Origin: Synechococcus sp. BIOS-E4-1
Lineage (GTDB): Bacteria; Cyanobacteriota; Cyanobacteriia; PCC-6307; Cyanobiaceae
Assembly (NCBI RefSeq): GCF_014279995.1
Contig: NZ_CP047935.1
Coordinates: forward strand, 2,935,494-2,999,493
Direction of reading: 5' to 3'
DNA: 64,000 nucleotides
Below the pieces are notes generated by a model, which did not search any database, was not told where the DNA came from, and saw only the letters and a list, made by a program, of their open reading frames with translations. Positions 1 to 8,608 of this stretch are shown here, one piece after another. The number at the start of each line of letters is the position of its first letter. The stretch's first letter is position 1. The translations under genes and the position numbers were made by a program.

Positions 1-87
1 AATGACCAGGGGGCTGAAACACCTGTTAGGGAGGGGTCGCTCATGCAGCCCTGACTTGATGTTCGAGCAGGCTACGGATTGCTTGAA

Positions 88-1041
88 TCACAGTTCACCG
101 GGTTGCTGCTCGAAGGCTCCCAGCAAGACATGCGTCCTGAGAAGCATTAATAAGCTCGATCCATAGAGAACAAGCTCACCCCATTCCTGGTCGCGGTTGT
201 GGACGACATCAGACCATGACTCCGTGGCCACGCAATAGGCAAGGCCGACCACCAGCAGAAAGAGTGGCCAGGCGTAAGGAGCAGGCATCAATGCCTGCAC
301 AAGTGTTTTTCGCTGCGCTGACGATCGACGCAGGGCTCTCCTGCAGATCCAAGGAAGCAGCAGTACAGCAGCCAGCAGAGCCAGCGTTGCCAGGAACGTG
401 AAGAGATCAAGACGATCCTGAAACCAGCCGATGTTGTGAATGGTGGTCTCCTGCTGGGCATTGATGGATCGAAGTGATTCCGGCGTCTGCCAGCCAAAAA
501 TCACCTGCCCCCAGGCCAGCTCTTCCAACAGCAACAGACCAAGAAGCAGTGCAAATCCTCTGGCCAGCAGGCATGGAGCTGGGTGCGCCAACTGTCGCCT
601 GAGATCTGCGCCGATCAGCCAGGCCACACGACAGGCTGCGGCCAGAACGAGCACCTGGCTCCACTCGACCAGGCCACCTTCGCCGAAGACAAGCCTTTTG
701 TAGGCATCCATGTCTGCTGCGCTGATCTTCAAAACGGCAATCAACAGAATCGCTGCTGCGACCAGCAACCAAACGGCCAGTCGACGTGCACGATGGGCAG
801 GCTCGTCTGCATCGGCCAGCATTCGCGTCATCCATGGGGAGATGCGCCCCCATGCCATCACGACCGCCAGCGCCAAAGCGAGCAGGAACCAACCTGAATC
901 AGCACTGGCTCCAGAGCCGAACCCAGCGAGCAGAAGCTGGATGAAACCGATCATGAGTGCCAGAACGGCCGCAGATCCCAGACCGACAATCAACCAATGC
1001 GTTAAACGCACTCCCCTGGAATAGCGCATTGAAAATGGCAT
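88..1041 (-). CDS. Multi-pass membrane protein of unknown function
   Basis: About 317 residues with roughly eight hydrophobic membrane segments, so an integral membrane protein. Between segments it carries the patch EELAWGQVIFGW, followed by an HN-containing stretch (TTIHNIGWF). This Glu-Glu / Trp-Gly-Gln / His-Asn pattern resembles one I know from uncharacterised bacterial membrane proteins, but I cannot give a function. The open frame reaches back to 1128, which would put its start inside the psbD terminator. I therefore prefer the ATG at 1041; an ATG at 1029 is also possible. It lies just behind psbD on the same strand but beyond its terminator, so it probably has its own promoter. Confidence 0.7.
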   Translation of the reverse strand: MPFSMRYSRGVRLTHWLIVGLGSAAVLALMIGFIQLLLAGFGSGASADSGWFLLALALAVVMAWGRISPWMTRMLADADEPAHRARRLAVWLLVAAAILLIAVLKISAADMDAYKRLVFGEGGLVEWSQVLVLAAACRVAWLIGADLRRQLAHPAPCLLARGFALLLGLLLLEELAWGQVIFGWQTPESLRSINAQQETTIHNIGWFQDRLDLFTFLATLALLAAVLLLPWICRRALRRSSAQRKTLVQALMPAPYAWPLFLLVVGLAYCVATESWSDVVHNRDQEWGELVLYGSSLLMLLRTHVLLGAFEQQPGEL

Positions 1042-1081
1042 GTCCCAGACGTTAGGAGCATGGGTTCTTCGATCAGACCAC

Positions 1082-1107
1082 AAAAAAAGGGCCCCTTTCG
1101 GGGCCCT
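1082..1107 (-). terminator. Rho-independent terminator of psbD
   Basis: Read on the minus strand this is a perfect 7-bp GGGCCCC/GGGGCCC stem with a GAAA tetraloop, followed by a run of seven T. It starts about 22 bases after the psbD stop codon. The stable GC stem, tetraloop and U-run make this a textbook intrinsic terminator. Confidence 0.93.
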
Positions 1108-1128
1108 GGCATGGATGGTTTGAAACAA

Positions 1129-2184
1129 TCAGAGCGCATTACCGCGAGGTAGAACCTCTTCAGGGAAGACGAAGTTTTCGTGTGGCTGGTCAGCCGGTGC
1201 CATCCAGGCACGCAGACCTTCATTCAGAAGGATGTTCTTGGTGTAGAAGGTCTCGAATTCGGGATCTTCTGCAGCGCGGATTTCCTGTGACACGAAGTCA
1301 TAGGCGCGCAGGTTGAGGGCCAGGCCGATGATGCCGATGGAGCTGGTCCAAAGGCCCATCACAGGCACGAACAACATGAAGAAGTGCAGCCAGCGCTTGT
1401 TGGAGAAGGCGATACCGAAGATCTGACTCCAGAAGCGGTTGGCGGTGACCATGGAATAGGTCTCTTCTTCCTGGGTTGGTTCGAACGCCTTGAAGGTGTT
1501 GGCCTGTTCACCATCCTCAAACAAGGTGTTTTCCACGGTGGCGCCGTGGATGGCGCAGAGCAGTGCACCGCCGAGGATGCCGGCGACGCCCATCATGTGG
1601 AAGGGATTGAGAGTCCAGTTATGGAAGCCCTGCAGGAAGAGCAGGAAACGGAAGATCGCTGCCACACCAAAGGAGGGCGCGAAGAACCAGCTGCTCTGGC
1701 CGAGGGGGTACATCAGGAAGACACTGACGAACACCGCGATCGGACCGGAGAAGGCGATGGCGTTGTAAGGACGGATGCCGACCAGACGGGCGATCTCAAA
1801 CTGACGCAGCATGAAGCCGATCAGGGAGAAGGCACCGTGCAGGGCCACGAAGGCCCAGAGGCCGCCGAGCTGACACCAGCGAACAAAGTCGCCCTGGGCT
1901 TCAGGGCCCCAGAGCAGCAGCAGGCTGTGACCCATCGCATCAGCGGGGGTGGACACAGCAGCTGTGAGGAAGTTGCAACCTTCCAGGTACGAGGAGGCGA
2001 TGCCGTGGGTGTACCAGGAGGTGACAAAGGTGGTGCCTGTGAGCCAGCCACCGATGGCCAGATAGGCCGTTGGGAAGAGAAGAATGCCGGACCAGCCGAC
2101 AAAAACGAAGCGGTCGCGCTTGAGCCAGTCATCGAGGACGTCAAACCATCCCCGCTGTGGCGCGCGTCCTACAGCGATCGTCAT
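1129..2184 (-). CDS. psbD: Photosystem II D2 reaction-centre protein
   Basis: D2 pairs with D1 to form the PSII reaction centre in the thylakoid membrane and binds P680 chlorophyll, a pheophytin, QA and the non-heme iron. The 351-residue protein is full length, with five membrane helices. Key residues in place are His116 (peripheral chlorophyll), Tyr159 (Tyr-D), His196 (P680 ligand), and His213 and His267 (iron ligands). No psbC follows; a terminator comes directly after the stop. This is therefore a single-gene psbD, not the psbD-psbC operon in which the two genes usually overlap. Marine Synechococcus commonly keep such a second psbD copy, so another copy is expected outside the window. Confidence 0.98.
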   Translation of the reverse strand: MTIAVGRAPQRGWFDVLDDWLKRDRFVFVGWSGILLFPTAYLAIGGWLTGTTFVTSWYTHGIASSYLEGCNFLTAAVSTPADAMGHSLLLLWGPEAQGDFVRWCQLGGLWAFVALHGAFSLIGFMLRQFEIARLVGIRPYNAIAFSGPIAVFVSVFLMYPLGQSSWFFAPSFGVAAIFRFLLFLQGFHNWTLNPFHMMGVAGILGGALLCAIHGATVENTLFEDGEQANTFKAFEPTQEEETYSMVTANRFWSQIFGIAFSNKRWLHFFMLFVPVMGLWTSSIGIIGLALNLRAYDFVSQEIRAAEDPEFETFYTKNILLNEGLRAWMAPADQPHENFVFPEEVLPRGNAL

Positions 2185-2189
2185 GAGAG

Positions 2190-2203
2190 AGCTTCATGAA
2201 GCT
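2190..2203. repeat. Perfect 14-bp palindrome just upstream of psbD start
   Basis: AGCTTCATGAAGCT is its own reverse complement. It ends six bases before the psbD ATG, where the ribosome-binding site should sit. In the mRNA it could fold on itself or pair between transcripts, or it could be an operator in DNA. The palindrome is seen directly; a regulatory role is inference. Confidence 0.5.
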
Positions 2204-2339
2204 TTACGTGCCGAGCCTAGTTGGAGTCAGCGACTCTGTGGGCAATGATTCAGAAATTGCTTTCGACATGAGTAGAAATGCCCATCACTACACACCCGCC
2301 CTTCATTCGCGAAGATGACCTGAATGAAGAGATCCGACC

Positions 2340-2603
2340 GTGTACGTGATTGAGCTGGCTCTGCGCATGAGCCCCATGCCCGTTTCCGTGCAGCGCAAGG
2401 AGCTTGACGCTGCCGAAGGGCTTTATCAACAGGTGCGGTCGGCCCTTGAGCAGGGGCAACCAAAGTTGCTCGAACTGACTTGCGAAAAGGTTGAAGGCAA
2501 ACGTCTCAGTGTGCTCACCAATGATCTGATGGCAGTGCAGATCTACGAAAAAACAGCGGCTGCGGGTGGAAGCAAGCGTCCGGGCTTCTCTCTGGACGGC
2601 TGA
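2340..2603 (+). CDS. UPF0367 family conserved cyanobacterial protein
   Basis: An 87-residue soluble protein whose start ([20 protein letters not shown]) and central ELTCE stretch match the UPF0367 family, found throughout cyanobacteria and of unknown function. The start codon is GTG at 2340; no upstream alternative gives the conserved MYVI beginning. It is divergent from psbD with about 155 bases between them and ends six bases before the ABC ATPase gene, so the two are probably co-transcribed. Confidence 0.88.
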   Translation: MYVIELALRMSPMPVSVQRKELDAAEGLYQQVRSALEQGQPKLLELTCEKVEGKRLSVLTNDLMAVQIYEKTAAAGGSKRPGFSLDG

Positions 2604-2609
2604 ACCTGC

Positions 2610-3308
2610 ATGAGCCCGGATCAACAGGCCGCGCAGGCAGGACTGAGGTTCGAAAGAGTCAGTTTCAGCTGGCCCTGCGGCACAAAAGCTCTTGATCGCT
2701 GCAGCTTCCAGATTCCCGGACCGGGACTCTGGATGCTTGTGGGCAGCAATGGCAGCGGAAAAAGCACCCTGTTCAGAATCATCAGCGGACTGATCAGCCC
2801 TCAGTCAGGCCTTGTTAGCCATGAGCTGAGGCCAGCCCTTGTCTTCCAGAATCCAGACCACCAACTTTTGCTGCCCAGCTGCGGCAGCGAGCTTCTGCTC
2901 AACCTGCCTTCCGGCTTGAGCCGTCATGAACAGCGTCACAGAATCCATCGACTGATGGAGCAGGTCGGACTGGCAGAGATGGCAGGACGACCGATTCACA
3001 CCCTGAGTGGCGGCCAGAAGCAACGTCTGGCCATCGCCGGTGCGCTGGCCAGCGAAGCAACGCTTCTGCTCCTCGATGAACCCACAGCATTGCTGGATCC
3101 CACCAGTCAGGCAGCCATCCTGAGCACGGTCCAACAGCTCTGCCACCGGTCCAGGTCTCCCTTCACAGCTCTCTGGATCACCCACCGACTTGGAGAATTG
3201 GATCATGCCGATGGAGCCGCCAGAATGGAGCGGGGACGAGTCGGCGCCTGGCAGAAAGGGCCATCGCTGCGAAATCAACTTGAACCCCTTGCGGGACGGC
3301 ATGGCTGA
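2610..3308 (+). CDS. ABC transporter ATP-binding protein
   Basis: A 232-residue stand-alone ATPase domain. It has Walker A (GSNGSGKST near residue 50), a Q-loop (VFQNPDHQ), the signature LSGGQKQR, Walker B (LLLLDEPTALLDP) and the switch His (WITHR). The Q-loop and signature are of the type seen in cobalt/ECF-like importers (CbiO/EcfA), but no membrane partner or substrate-binding gene lies nearby, so the substrate is unknown. It directly follows the UPF0367 gene. The membrane subunit must be encoded elsewhere. Confidence 0.88.
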   Translation: MSPDQQAAQAGLRFERVSFSWPCGTKALDRCSFQIPGPGLWMLVGSNGSGKSTLFRIISGLISPQSGLVSHELRPALVFQNPDHQLLLPSCGSELLLNLPSGLSRHEQRHRIHRLMEQVGLAEMAGRPIHTLSGGQKQRLAIAGALASEATLLLLDEPTALLDPTSQAAILSTVQQLCHRSRSPFTALWITHRLGELDHADGAARMERGRVGAWQKGPSLRNQLEPLAGRHG

Positions 3309-3331
3309 GGGGTAGGTTCTCCACGTCACAT

Positions 3332-3403
3332 TCCTCGGTAGCTCAGCGGTAGAGCGGTCGACTGTTAATCGATTGGTCGCAGGTTCGAATCCCGCCCGGG
3401 GAG
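3332..3403 (+). tRNA. tRNA-Asn (GTT anticodon)
   Basis: A full cloverleaf can be drawn: acceptor arm TCCTCGG with CCGGGGA (one G-T pair), a D arm around GCTCAGCGGTAGAGC, an anticodon stem gtcga/tcgat with a loop carrying GTT, and a T arm GCAGG-TTCGAAT-CCCGC. The discriminator base is G at 3403. The 3' CCA is not encoded, which is normal in cyanobacteria and fits the CCA-adding-type gene at 16884. Confidence 0.96.
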
Positions 3404-3408
3404 TTCTG

Positions 3409-3457
3409 TTCAACAAAAATCACCACGACTCATTGAGTTGTGGTGATTTTTGTTGAA
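3409..3457. terminator. Long perfect hairpin after tRNA-Asn, probable two-way terminator
   Basis: An 18-bp perfect inverted repeat (3409-3426 with 3440-3457). Allowing one G-T pair the stem extends to 23 bp, leaving a three-base ATT loop. A-runs on one arm and T-runs on the other put a U-run in the RNA on either strand. It begins five bases after the tRNA. Termination of the tRNA transcript is the simplest role. The stem is much longer than an ordinary terminator, so a remnant of a small repeat element is an alternative. Confidence 0.7.
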
Positions 3458-3765
3458 AACGTCCCACCGACTCTCACCAGGTTGAGGACTGAACGTTCCA
3501 GCAGCTGAATCCCCTCCCTGAAAATGCCCTGAAAAACGGAATTTCCTTAACAGTTGCCCCTCGAAACCGAAGACTTTCTTTAGAGGCCACGACGTTAAGT
3601 CGTGTCGAATTAGCCCAAAAAACTAGTTATAGCAGCACTTCTCAACCAAGTAATCCTGTTCACTCCCCATCAGGACATCTCTGCAAGCCAGAAAGAACCT
3701 TGAGAGAATCTGTCAAGCAATGACGCGGCATACCCTCGTCCAACTTTTCCTCCGCTGCTCTGTCG
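3458..3765. other. Intergenic region upstream of rpaA
   Basis: About 300 bases without a credible gene. It contains a small inverted repeat (ACGAC-GTTAA-GTCGT, near 3588-3602) and the 18-base motif at 3611-3628 that recurs at 56518. It presumably carries the rpaA promoter and leader; I could not pick out a convincing -10/-35 pair. Confidence 0.6.
3611..3628 (+). repeat. 18-base motif shared with 56518-56535
   Basis: TAGCCCAAAAAACTAGTT; the copy at 56518 differs at one base. It contains the palindrome AACTAGTT. It lies about 140 bases upstream of rpaA, whereas the other copy ends ten bases before a propeller-protein gene. It could be a shared binding site or chance in AT-rich sequence. Confidence 0.35.
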
Positions 3766-4563
3766 ATGAAGCCCTGCATCCTGCTAATCGAAGACGACCG
3801 GGACATGCGTGAACTGGTGAGTGGTCACCTTGAGCACAGTGGCTTCGATGTTCAAAGTGCTGACGATGGGATCAAAGGCCAGGCACTGGCTCTGCAATAC
3901 AGCCCGGATCTGATTCTTTTGGATCTGATGCTGCCCAAAGTCGATGGACTCACCCTCTGCCAGCGTCTTCGACGCGATGAGCGTACGGCGGCAATCCCAA
4001 TCCTGATGCTCACTGCACTTGGTGGAACCAAAGACAAGGTGAGTGGGTTCAATTCCGGAGCGGACGACTACCTGACCAAGCCCTTCGACCTGGAGGAACT
4101 TCAGGTGAGGGTCAAGGCGTTGTTACGCCGCAGCGATCGAGCACCGGTTGGGACAACTAGCAACCATCACGAAATCCTCAGCTACGGACCGCTGACCCTT
4201 GTCCCTGAGCGATTTGAAGCCATCTGGTTTGATCGACCTGTGCGCCTCACTCACCTTGAATTTGAATTGCTGCACTGTCTGTTGCAGCGTCATGGTCAGA
4301 CCGTTGCACCGTCTCTCATCCTCAAGGAGGTTTGGGGATATGAGCCAGACGACGACATCGAAACCATCCGAGTGCATGTAAGGCACTTGCGCACAAAACT
4401 TGAGCCAGATCCCCGTAAACCGCGCTTCATCAAAACTGTTTATGGAGCCGGTTATTGCCTGGAGCTTCCAACCGGAGCCCAGCTCGAAGGTCTTCAAGAC
4501 GTTCTCGCTCAGGCACGCCAGGAGCGTGAACAGAAAGATCAGGAAAGTCGGGCCAGCGCTTGA
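3766..4563 (+). CDS. rpaA: Response regulator RpaA (OmpR type)
   Basis: RpaA is the DNA-binding output regulator of the cyanobacterial clock (partner kinase SasA) and also affects phycobilisome association. The 265 residues comprise a receiver domain (acidic pocket at Glu9-Asp11, phospho-acceptor Asp53 in LLLDLMLP, Lys of TKPF) and a winged-helix domain. The hallmarks are a long conserved stretch ([19 protein letters not shown]) and [21 protein letters not shown], which match RpaA and not RpaB. After the domain ending in [10 protein letters not shown] there is a charged, Gln/Glu-rich tail of about 30 residues. It stands alone on the plus strand, convergent with holB. Confidence 0.95.
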   Translation: MKPCILLIEDDRDMRELVSGHLEHSGFDVQSADDGIKGQALALQYSPDLILLDLMLPKVDGLTLCQRLRRDERTAAIPILMLTALGGTKDKVSGFNSGADDYLTKPFDLEELQVRVKALLRRSDRAPVGTTSNHHEILSYGPLTLVPERFEAIWFDRPVRLTHLEFELLHCLLQRHGQTVAPSLILKEVWGYEPDDDIETIRVHVRHLRTKLEPDPRKPRFIKTVYGAGYCLELPTGAQLEGLQDVLAQARQEREQKDQESRASA

Positions 4564-4574
4564 TCCGAGGTTGG

Positions 4575-5540
4575 TCAAGTTTCAATCAGGTTGAGTAGTG
4601 CCACCTCCCAGGCCAGCCTGGGTTGAACAAACGACAGCAGATGCTGGCGAAGACGATTCAGCCTTTTCAGACGCTCAGGCTGATTGGATGAATTCCAAAG
4701 TCTGTGCTGCCACCAGTTGATCATCCAGAGCTGCTGATCTCCTTCGAGCTGCTCTGTCACATCTCTCGCCAAAGCGAGAGCTTGCAATGGTGTGGTGGGA
4801 AGGCTTTGAAACCTTTGCCTCAGCTCCTCTGGGATGGTGTTCCAAACCCGCACATGCTCCAGCAGGGCCCCAGGCGATCCACCGGCCAGGGCCAGGAGCT
4901 CTGGATGACTGGCCGCCAGAGCAAGCGCTTGCTCACCTGTCCCGTCCGGCAATTGCACAAGCACTGAGCGCATGCAAACCTCGCTGAGGCGTGTGAAACG
5001 GATCTGCTGACATCGCGATCGAATCGTGGTCAGGAGTCTTTCCGGTGCAGCGGACAACAGAATCAACAGTCCGTGTCCTGGCTCTTCAAGAGTCTTGAGC
5101 AGTGCGTTGGCCGCTCCCTCCGCCATGGCCTCAGGTTGTTCGAGAATCACCAAACCCCTCGGCGACTGCAAAGGCTGACGGGCCAGAAATCTGCTCAGCT
5201 CACGGATCTGCTCCAAGCGCACCTGCGGTGGTGTCCGCTTGCTCACGCCCATGGACTCGGCTTCCGATCGTGGGATCAGACGGCCCTGATGGTTGTAGGT
5301 GGGCTCGACCCAGAGCAAGTCGGGATGGTTGCGTGCTTCAAGCCGCCGGCGTTCGCGTGGAATCGAGTCACCTCCACCCAGCAGACCTTCCAAGAAACGG
5401 AGCGCCGCAAGACGTCGGCCCACTCCATCTGGGCCACTGAACAAATAAGCGGGAGCCAGTCGACGGTTTTGCAGAGCCGCAATGAGCAACCGTTGCGCCA
5501 GCGGCTGACCCTGCAATTCGCCGAACAACATCTCAGTCAC
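4575..5540 (-). CDS. holB: DNA polymerase III delta' subunit
   Basis: A clamp-loader AAA+ subunit of 321 residues that helps load the sliding clamp during replication. The N-terminus (MLFGELQGQPLAQRLL) and the degenerate P-loop GPDGVGRR, which lacks the GKT needed for ATP hydrolysis, are typical of delta'. Further family signs are LLKTLEEPGHG and the arginine-finger SRC motif (TIRSRCQQIRF). It overlaps the end of tmk by four bases, forming a tmk-holB unit with the copper ATPase gene upstream. Confidence 0.92.
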   Translation of the reverse strand: MTEMLFGELQGQPLAQRLLIAALQNRRLAPAYLFSGPDGVGRRLAALRFLEGLLGGGDSIPRERRRLEARNHPDLLWVEPTYNHQGRLIPRSEAESMGVSKRTPPQVRLEQIRELSRFLARQPLQSPRGLVILEQPEAMAEGAANALLKTLEEPGHGLLILLSAAPERLLTTIRSRCQQIRFTRLSEVCMRSVLVQLPDGTGEQALALAASHPELLALAGGSPGALLEHVRVWNTIPEELRQRFQSLPTTPLQALALARDVTEQLEGDQQLWMINWWQHRLWNSSNQPERLKRLNRLRQHLLSFVQPRLAWEVALLNLIET

Positions 5541-6178
5541 AGCGATGCCTTAGCCAACCAATCCCTCAGCCGTCTGCGAATGAGCTGTTGCACCTGATCA
5601 GCGCTCTGGTCCGCCGCCACAGCTGTCCAGCCGCGCTCAGCGGACAGGCGCTGGAAACCCTCAGACACCCGCGCCAGAAAGGCCTCACCTTCGGCTTCGA
5701 TCCGGTCATCGCTGCGTGCACCGCGCCGTTTGAGGCTCTCCTGCAGGGGTAGATCAAGCCAGAACGTGAGATCCGGCGTCACACCAACCGTGGCGATCCG
5801 CTCCAGATCGAGGATGGTCTGCAGATCGAGTCCCCGGCCATCCCCCTGATAGGCGATGGTGGAACCGCTGAAACGATCGCTCAGGACCCAGTCTCCTCGC
5901 TGCAGAGCTGGGCGGATCATGCGTTCAACGTGCTGAGCGCGATCTGCGGCATAAAGCAGCAATTCAGCGGTGGGAGCAGGAGCCGACTCTTGCGGTGGAT
6001 TGAGCAGGAGCTCGCGCAACGCACGACCAAGGGGTGTGCCGCCGGGTTCACGCGTGAGATGCAGCGTGGCTCCGGAAGGCATCAAGCCACTGGCTGGAAG
6101 CCAATCGGCCAGATGGCGAAGCTGCGTGGTTTTGCCACAGCCATCGATGCCCTCAAGCGCCAGAAAACGCCCGACCAT
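5537..6178 (-). CDS. tmk: Thymidylate kinase
   Basis: Phosphorylates dTMP to dTDP for DNA synthesis. The 213 residues are of normal length. The P-loop EGIDGCGKTT is near residue 8, the DR(x) motif is REPGGTPLG, and the lid region contains DRFSGSTIAYQGDGRGLD. It starts two bases after the copper ATPase stop and overlaps holB by four bases. The tmk-holB pair is common in bacteria. Confidence 0.95.
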   Translation of the reverse strand: MVGRFLALEGIDGCGKTTQLRHLADWLPASGLMPSGATLHLTREPGGTPLGRALRELLLNPPQESAPAPTAELLLYAADRAQHVERMIRPALQRGDWVLSDRFSGSTIAYQGDGRGLDLQTILDLERIATVGVTPDLTFWLDLPLQESLKRRGARSDDRIEAEGEAFLARVSEGFQRLSAERGWTAVAADQSADQVQQLIRRRLRDWLAKASL

Positions 6179-6180
6179 GA

Positions 6181-8535
6181 TCAGCGGAGACTCAGGCTGA
6201 GGGCATTCAAAACCACCGACACGGAGCTGAGGGCCATGAGCAGTGCCGCAAGCGGCGGAGACAGCAGCAGATTGAAGCCTGGCAACAGAGCACCTGCAGC
6301 GACTGGCAAAGCGATCATGTTGTAGCCGAATGCCCAGAACAGGTTCTGCCGAATCTTGGCCATCGTGCGTCTCGCCAGAGTCAGGGCTTCCGGCAAAGCC
6401 TCGAGCCGATCGCCAAGCAACACCAGATCTGCGGTGTCCTGAGCAATCTGTGTACCCGTGCCCACGGCGATACCCAGATCCGCCGCGGCCAGGGCAGGGG
6501 CATCGTTAATACCGTCGCCAACCATTCCCACAGTCTCGTTTGCGCGCCAGTGTTCGAGGCGCTCGAGCTTCTGATTCGGGAGGAGTTGCCAGGCCAGTTC
6601 GTCATCAGCGAAGCCGAGCATCTGCGCAATCTTTTCAACGGCCTGACGACGATCACCACTGAGCATTCCCAGTGTCAGCCCCTGATCCCTCAAACGCTGA
6701 AGTGCAACAGGGGCATCGGGCCTGAGGCGGTCATCAATGGCCACCACACCCAGCGGTTCGGCATCAAGACCAACTGCCACGAGCGTCTGTCCTCGTTGCA
6801 GAGCTTCCTCAACAGCCTGCTGTTGCGTTGCAGACCACACCACACCTTCCTGCTGAAGCCATTCAGGAGAGCCCACCCGCAATTGTCCCTTCAGGGACTC
6901 GAGTGTGCCCTTCATACCGGATCCTGGCAGGGTCCGACTGGCCGTCACCGGCAAGAGCGTGAGATTGAGCCGCTGGGCCTCTTGCAACAGCGCATGGGCC
7001 AGAGGATGCCGGCTCGTTTGTTCCAGACTTGCTGCCAGTTGGATCGTGCGGGATGCATCCTCACTCGCCATCACCGCAGCCACGAGCGGACGACCCAGGG
7101 TGAGCGTTCCGGTCTTGTCAAAGACCATCCGCTGGACGGAGGCGGACTGCTCGATCACATCTCCACCTCTGAACAGCCAGCCCTGGCGTGCGGCAAGTCC
7201 TGAGGAGACCGTGATCACTGTGGGCGTTGCCAGGCCGAGCGCACAGGGACAAGCCACCACAAGCACAGCAATGGCCAGTTGAAGTCCGAGGCCGAACGGT
7301 GTCTGAGCTCCGGCTCCAAGGGAGCCATGGAGCGCAGCATCATGGCCATGATCCATGAGCACCACAGGAACCTCCAGGACCTGAGGCCAGAGACGGCTGC
7401 CCAGCTGCCACCAGAACAGGAAGGTGACCAGCGCCAGGCTGACGACGCCGTAGCAAAAACGGCCAGCCACCCTGTCAGCCAGTCCCTGGATGGGAGCTCG
7501 TCTGGCCTGAGCCTCCTCAACAAGGGCAATGATGCGGGCCAGGGCCGTGTCGCTGCCGACACGCTGAACCTCCATCTCCAGATTGGCCTCCAGGTTGAGA
7601 CAACCAGAACTGAGCTCCGTGCCGGGTTCGGCCTCGAGCGGCAGCGGTTCACCGGTGAGACTTGACAGATCAACAGCAGAACAGCCGTTCCGCACCACAC
7701 CATCCACAGGGATCCTGTCTCCAGCAAGCAGCTGGATGCATTCGCCTGGACGGAGCACAGAGACGGGCACCTCGCGAACCGTGTCATCAGCCATCAACAG
7801 ACGCGCTGTATCGGGCTGCAGGGCAGCAAGCTCCTGCAGAGCCCTGCCCGTACGACGGCGTGCACGTTCCTCCAGGAATCGCCCCAGCAGAACGAAACCG
7901 AGAAGCATCACAGGTTCGTTGAAAAAACAGGGCCAGCCCACCGAGGGCCAGATCAGTGCCACAAGACTGGCCAGGTAGGCGCTGCCGACACCGAGGCTGA
8001 CCAGCGTGTCCATGCTGGGAACACCACTGCGCAGCGCAGACCAGCCACTGACCAGGATCGGGCGACCGGGCCCGAGCAGTGCCACCGTGGCCAGGGCAGC
8101 ATGGAAGCTGAGCGTGCCGATCAGCGGCAGAGAGAGCGTCCCAGCTTCAGCAAGGTGACCAAGCACCGACAGCAGCAGCAGCACAAGAGCGACCATCAGT
8201 TGTCGCCACTGCTGCCACCATCCCCTGGTTCGCTCGGGCTCCGTTTCCTTGGAGAAGAGTCCGCTCTGTCGGGGCTGTGCTGGAAAACCTCGGCCACGCA
8301 AGGCCGCTAGCACGTCATCAAGCAACGGCTGAGAGGACGATGTCGCCTCGCCATCAAGTCGCAGCCAGGCACTGCGGGTCACAAGGTTGACACTGGCCTC
8401 TTTCACACCTGGCTGAGCGAGCAGCGTGCGCTCCACTGCACGAACGCACGCCCCACACTTCATCCCCTCCACATCCAGAAGCACAGCATGGGACTGTGCG
8501 GTCGGGTCCAATGGATGGGAAGACGCTGCTGACAC
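6181..8535 (-). CDS. Copper-type P1B ATPase (CtaA/PacS family)
   Basis: A 784-residue heavy-metal pump. Domains in order: an N-terminal metal-binding domain with Cys27-xx-Cys30 (GMKCGAC), membrane helices from about residue 112, an actuator domain with SLTGEPLP, the intramembrane Cys-Pro-Cys at 429-431, the phosphorylation site DKTGTLT at 473, and a hinge MVGDGINDAPALA. The CPC motif points to Cu(I). Cyanobacteria carry a plasma-membrane importer (CtaA) and a thylakoid pump (PacS) that supply plastocyanin and cytochrome oxidase; which one this is cannot be decided here. A His-rich insert (MDHGHDAALH, 394-403) lies in a loop just before the CPC helix. Confidence 0.93.
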   Translation of the reverse strand: MSAASSHPLDPTAQSHAVLLDVEGMKCGACVRAVERTLLAQPGVKEASVNLVTRSAWLRLDGEATSSSQPLLDDVLAALRGRGFPAQPRQSGLFSKETEPERTRGWWQQWRQLMVALVLLLLSVLGHLAEAGTLSLPLIGTLSFHAALATVALLGPGRPILVSGWSALRSGVPSMDTLVSLGVGSAYLASLVALIWPSVGWPCFFNEPVMLLGFVLLGRFLEERARRRTGRALQELAALQPDTARLLMADDTVREVPVSVLRPGECIQLLAGDRIPVDGVVRNGCSAVDLSSLTGEPLPLEAEPGTELSSGCLNLEANLEMEVQRVGSDTALARIIALVEEAQARRAPIQGLADRVAGRFCYGVVSLALVTFLFWWQLGSRLWPQVLEVPVVLMDHGHDAALHGSLGAGAQTPFGLGLQLAIAVLVVACPCALGLATPTVITVSSGLAARQGWLFRGGDVIEQSASVQRMVFDKTGTLTLGRPLVAAVMASEDASRTIQLAASLEQTSRHPLAHALLQEAQRLNLTLLPVTASRTLPGSGMKGTLESLKGQLRVGSPEWLQQEGVVWSATQQQAVEEALQRGQTLVAVGLDAEPLGVVAIDDRLRPDAPVALQRLRDQGLTLGMLSGDRRQAVEKIAQMLGFADDELAWQLLPNQKLERLEHWRANETVGMVGDGINDAPALAAADLGIAVGTGTQIAQDTADLVLLGDRLEALPEALTLARRTMAKIRQNLFWAFGYNMIALPVAAGALLPGFNLLLSPPLAALLMALSSVSVVLNALSLSLR

Positions 8536-8608
8536 TTCAACGGTTCACACCACTCCACGCTAGGCAGCACCTGTTGGGTTCAGGATGGTTTAATCCGTCC
8601 GGCTTTCC

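Noticed and set aside
1384-2199. 271-residue plus-strand frame across psbD
   Set aside because: It is a shadow of psbD on the other strand: charged, low-complexity translation with no motif, while psbD is unmistakable.
3332-3765. tRNA-Asn as the attachment site of an integrated island
   Set aside because: No integrase, no repeat of the tRNA 3' end, and rpaA follows directly; only the hairpin is unusual.
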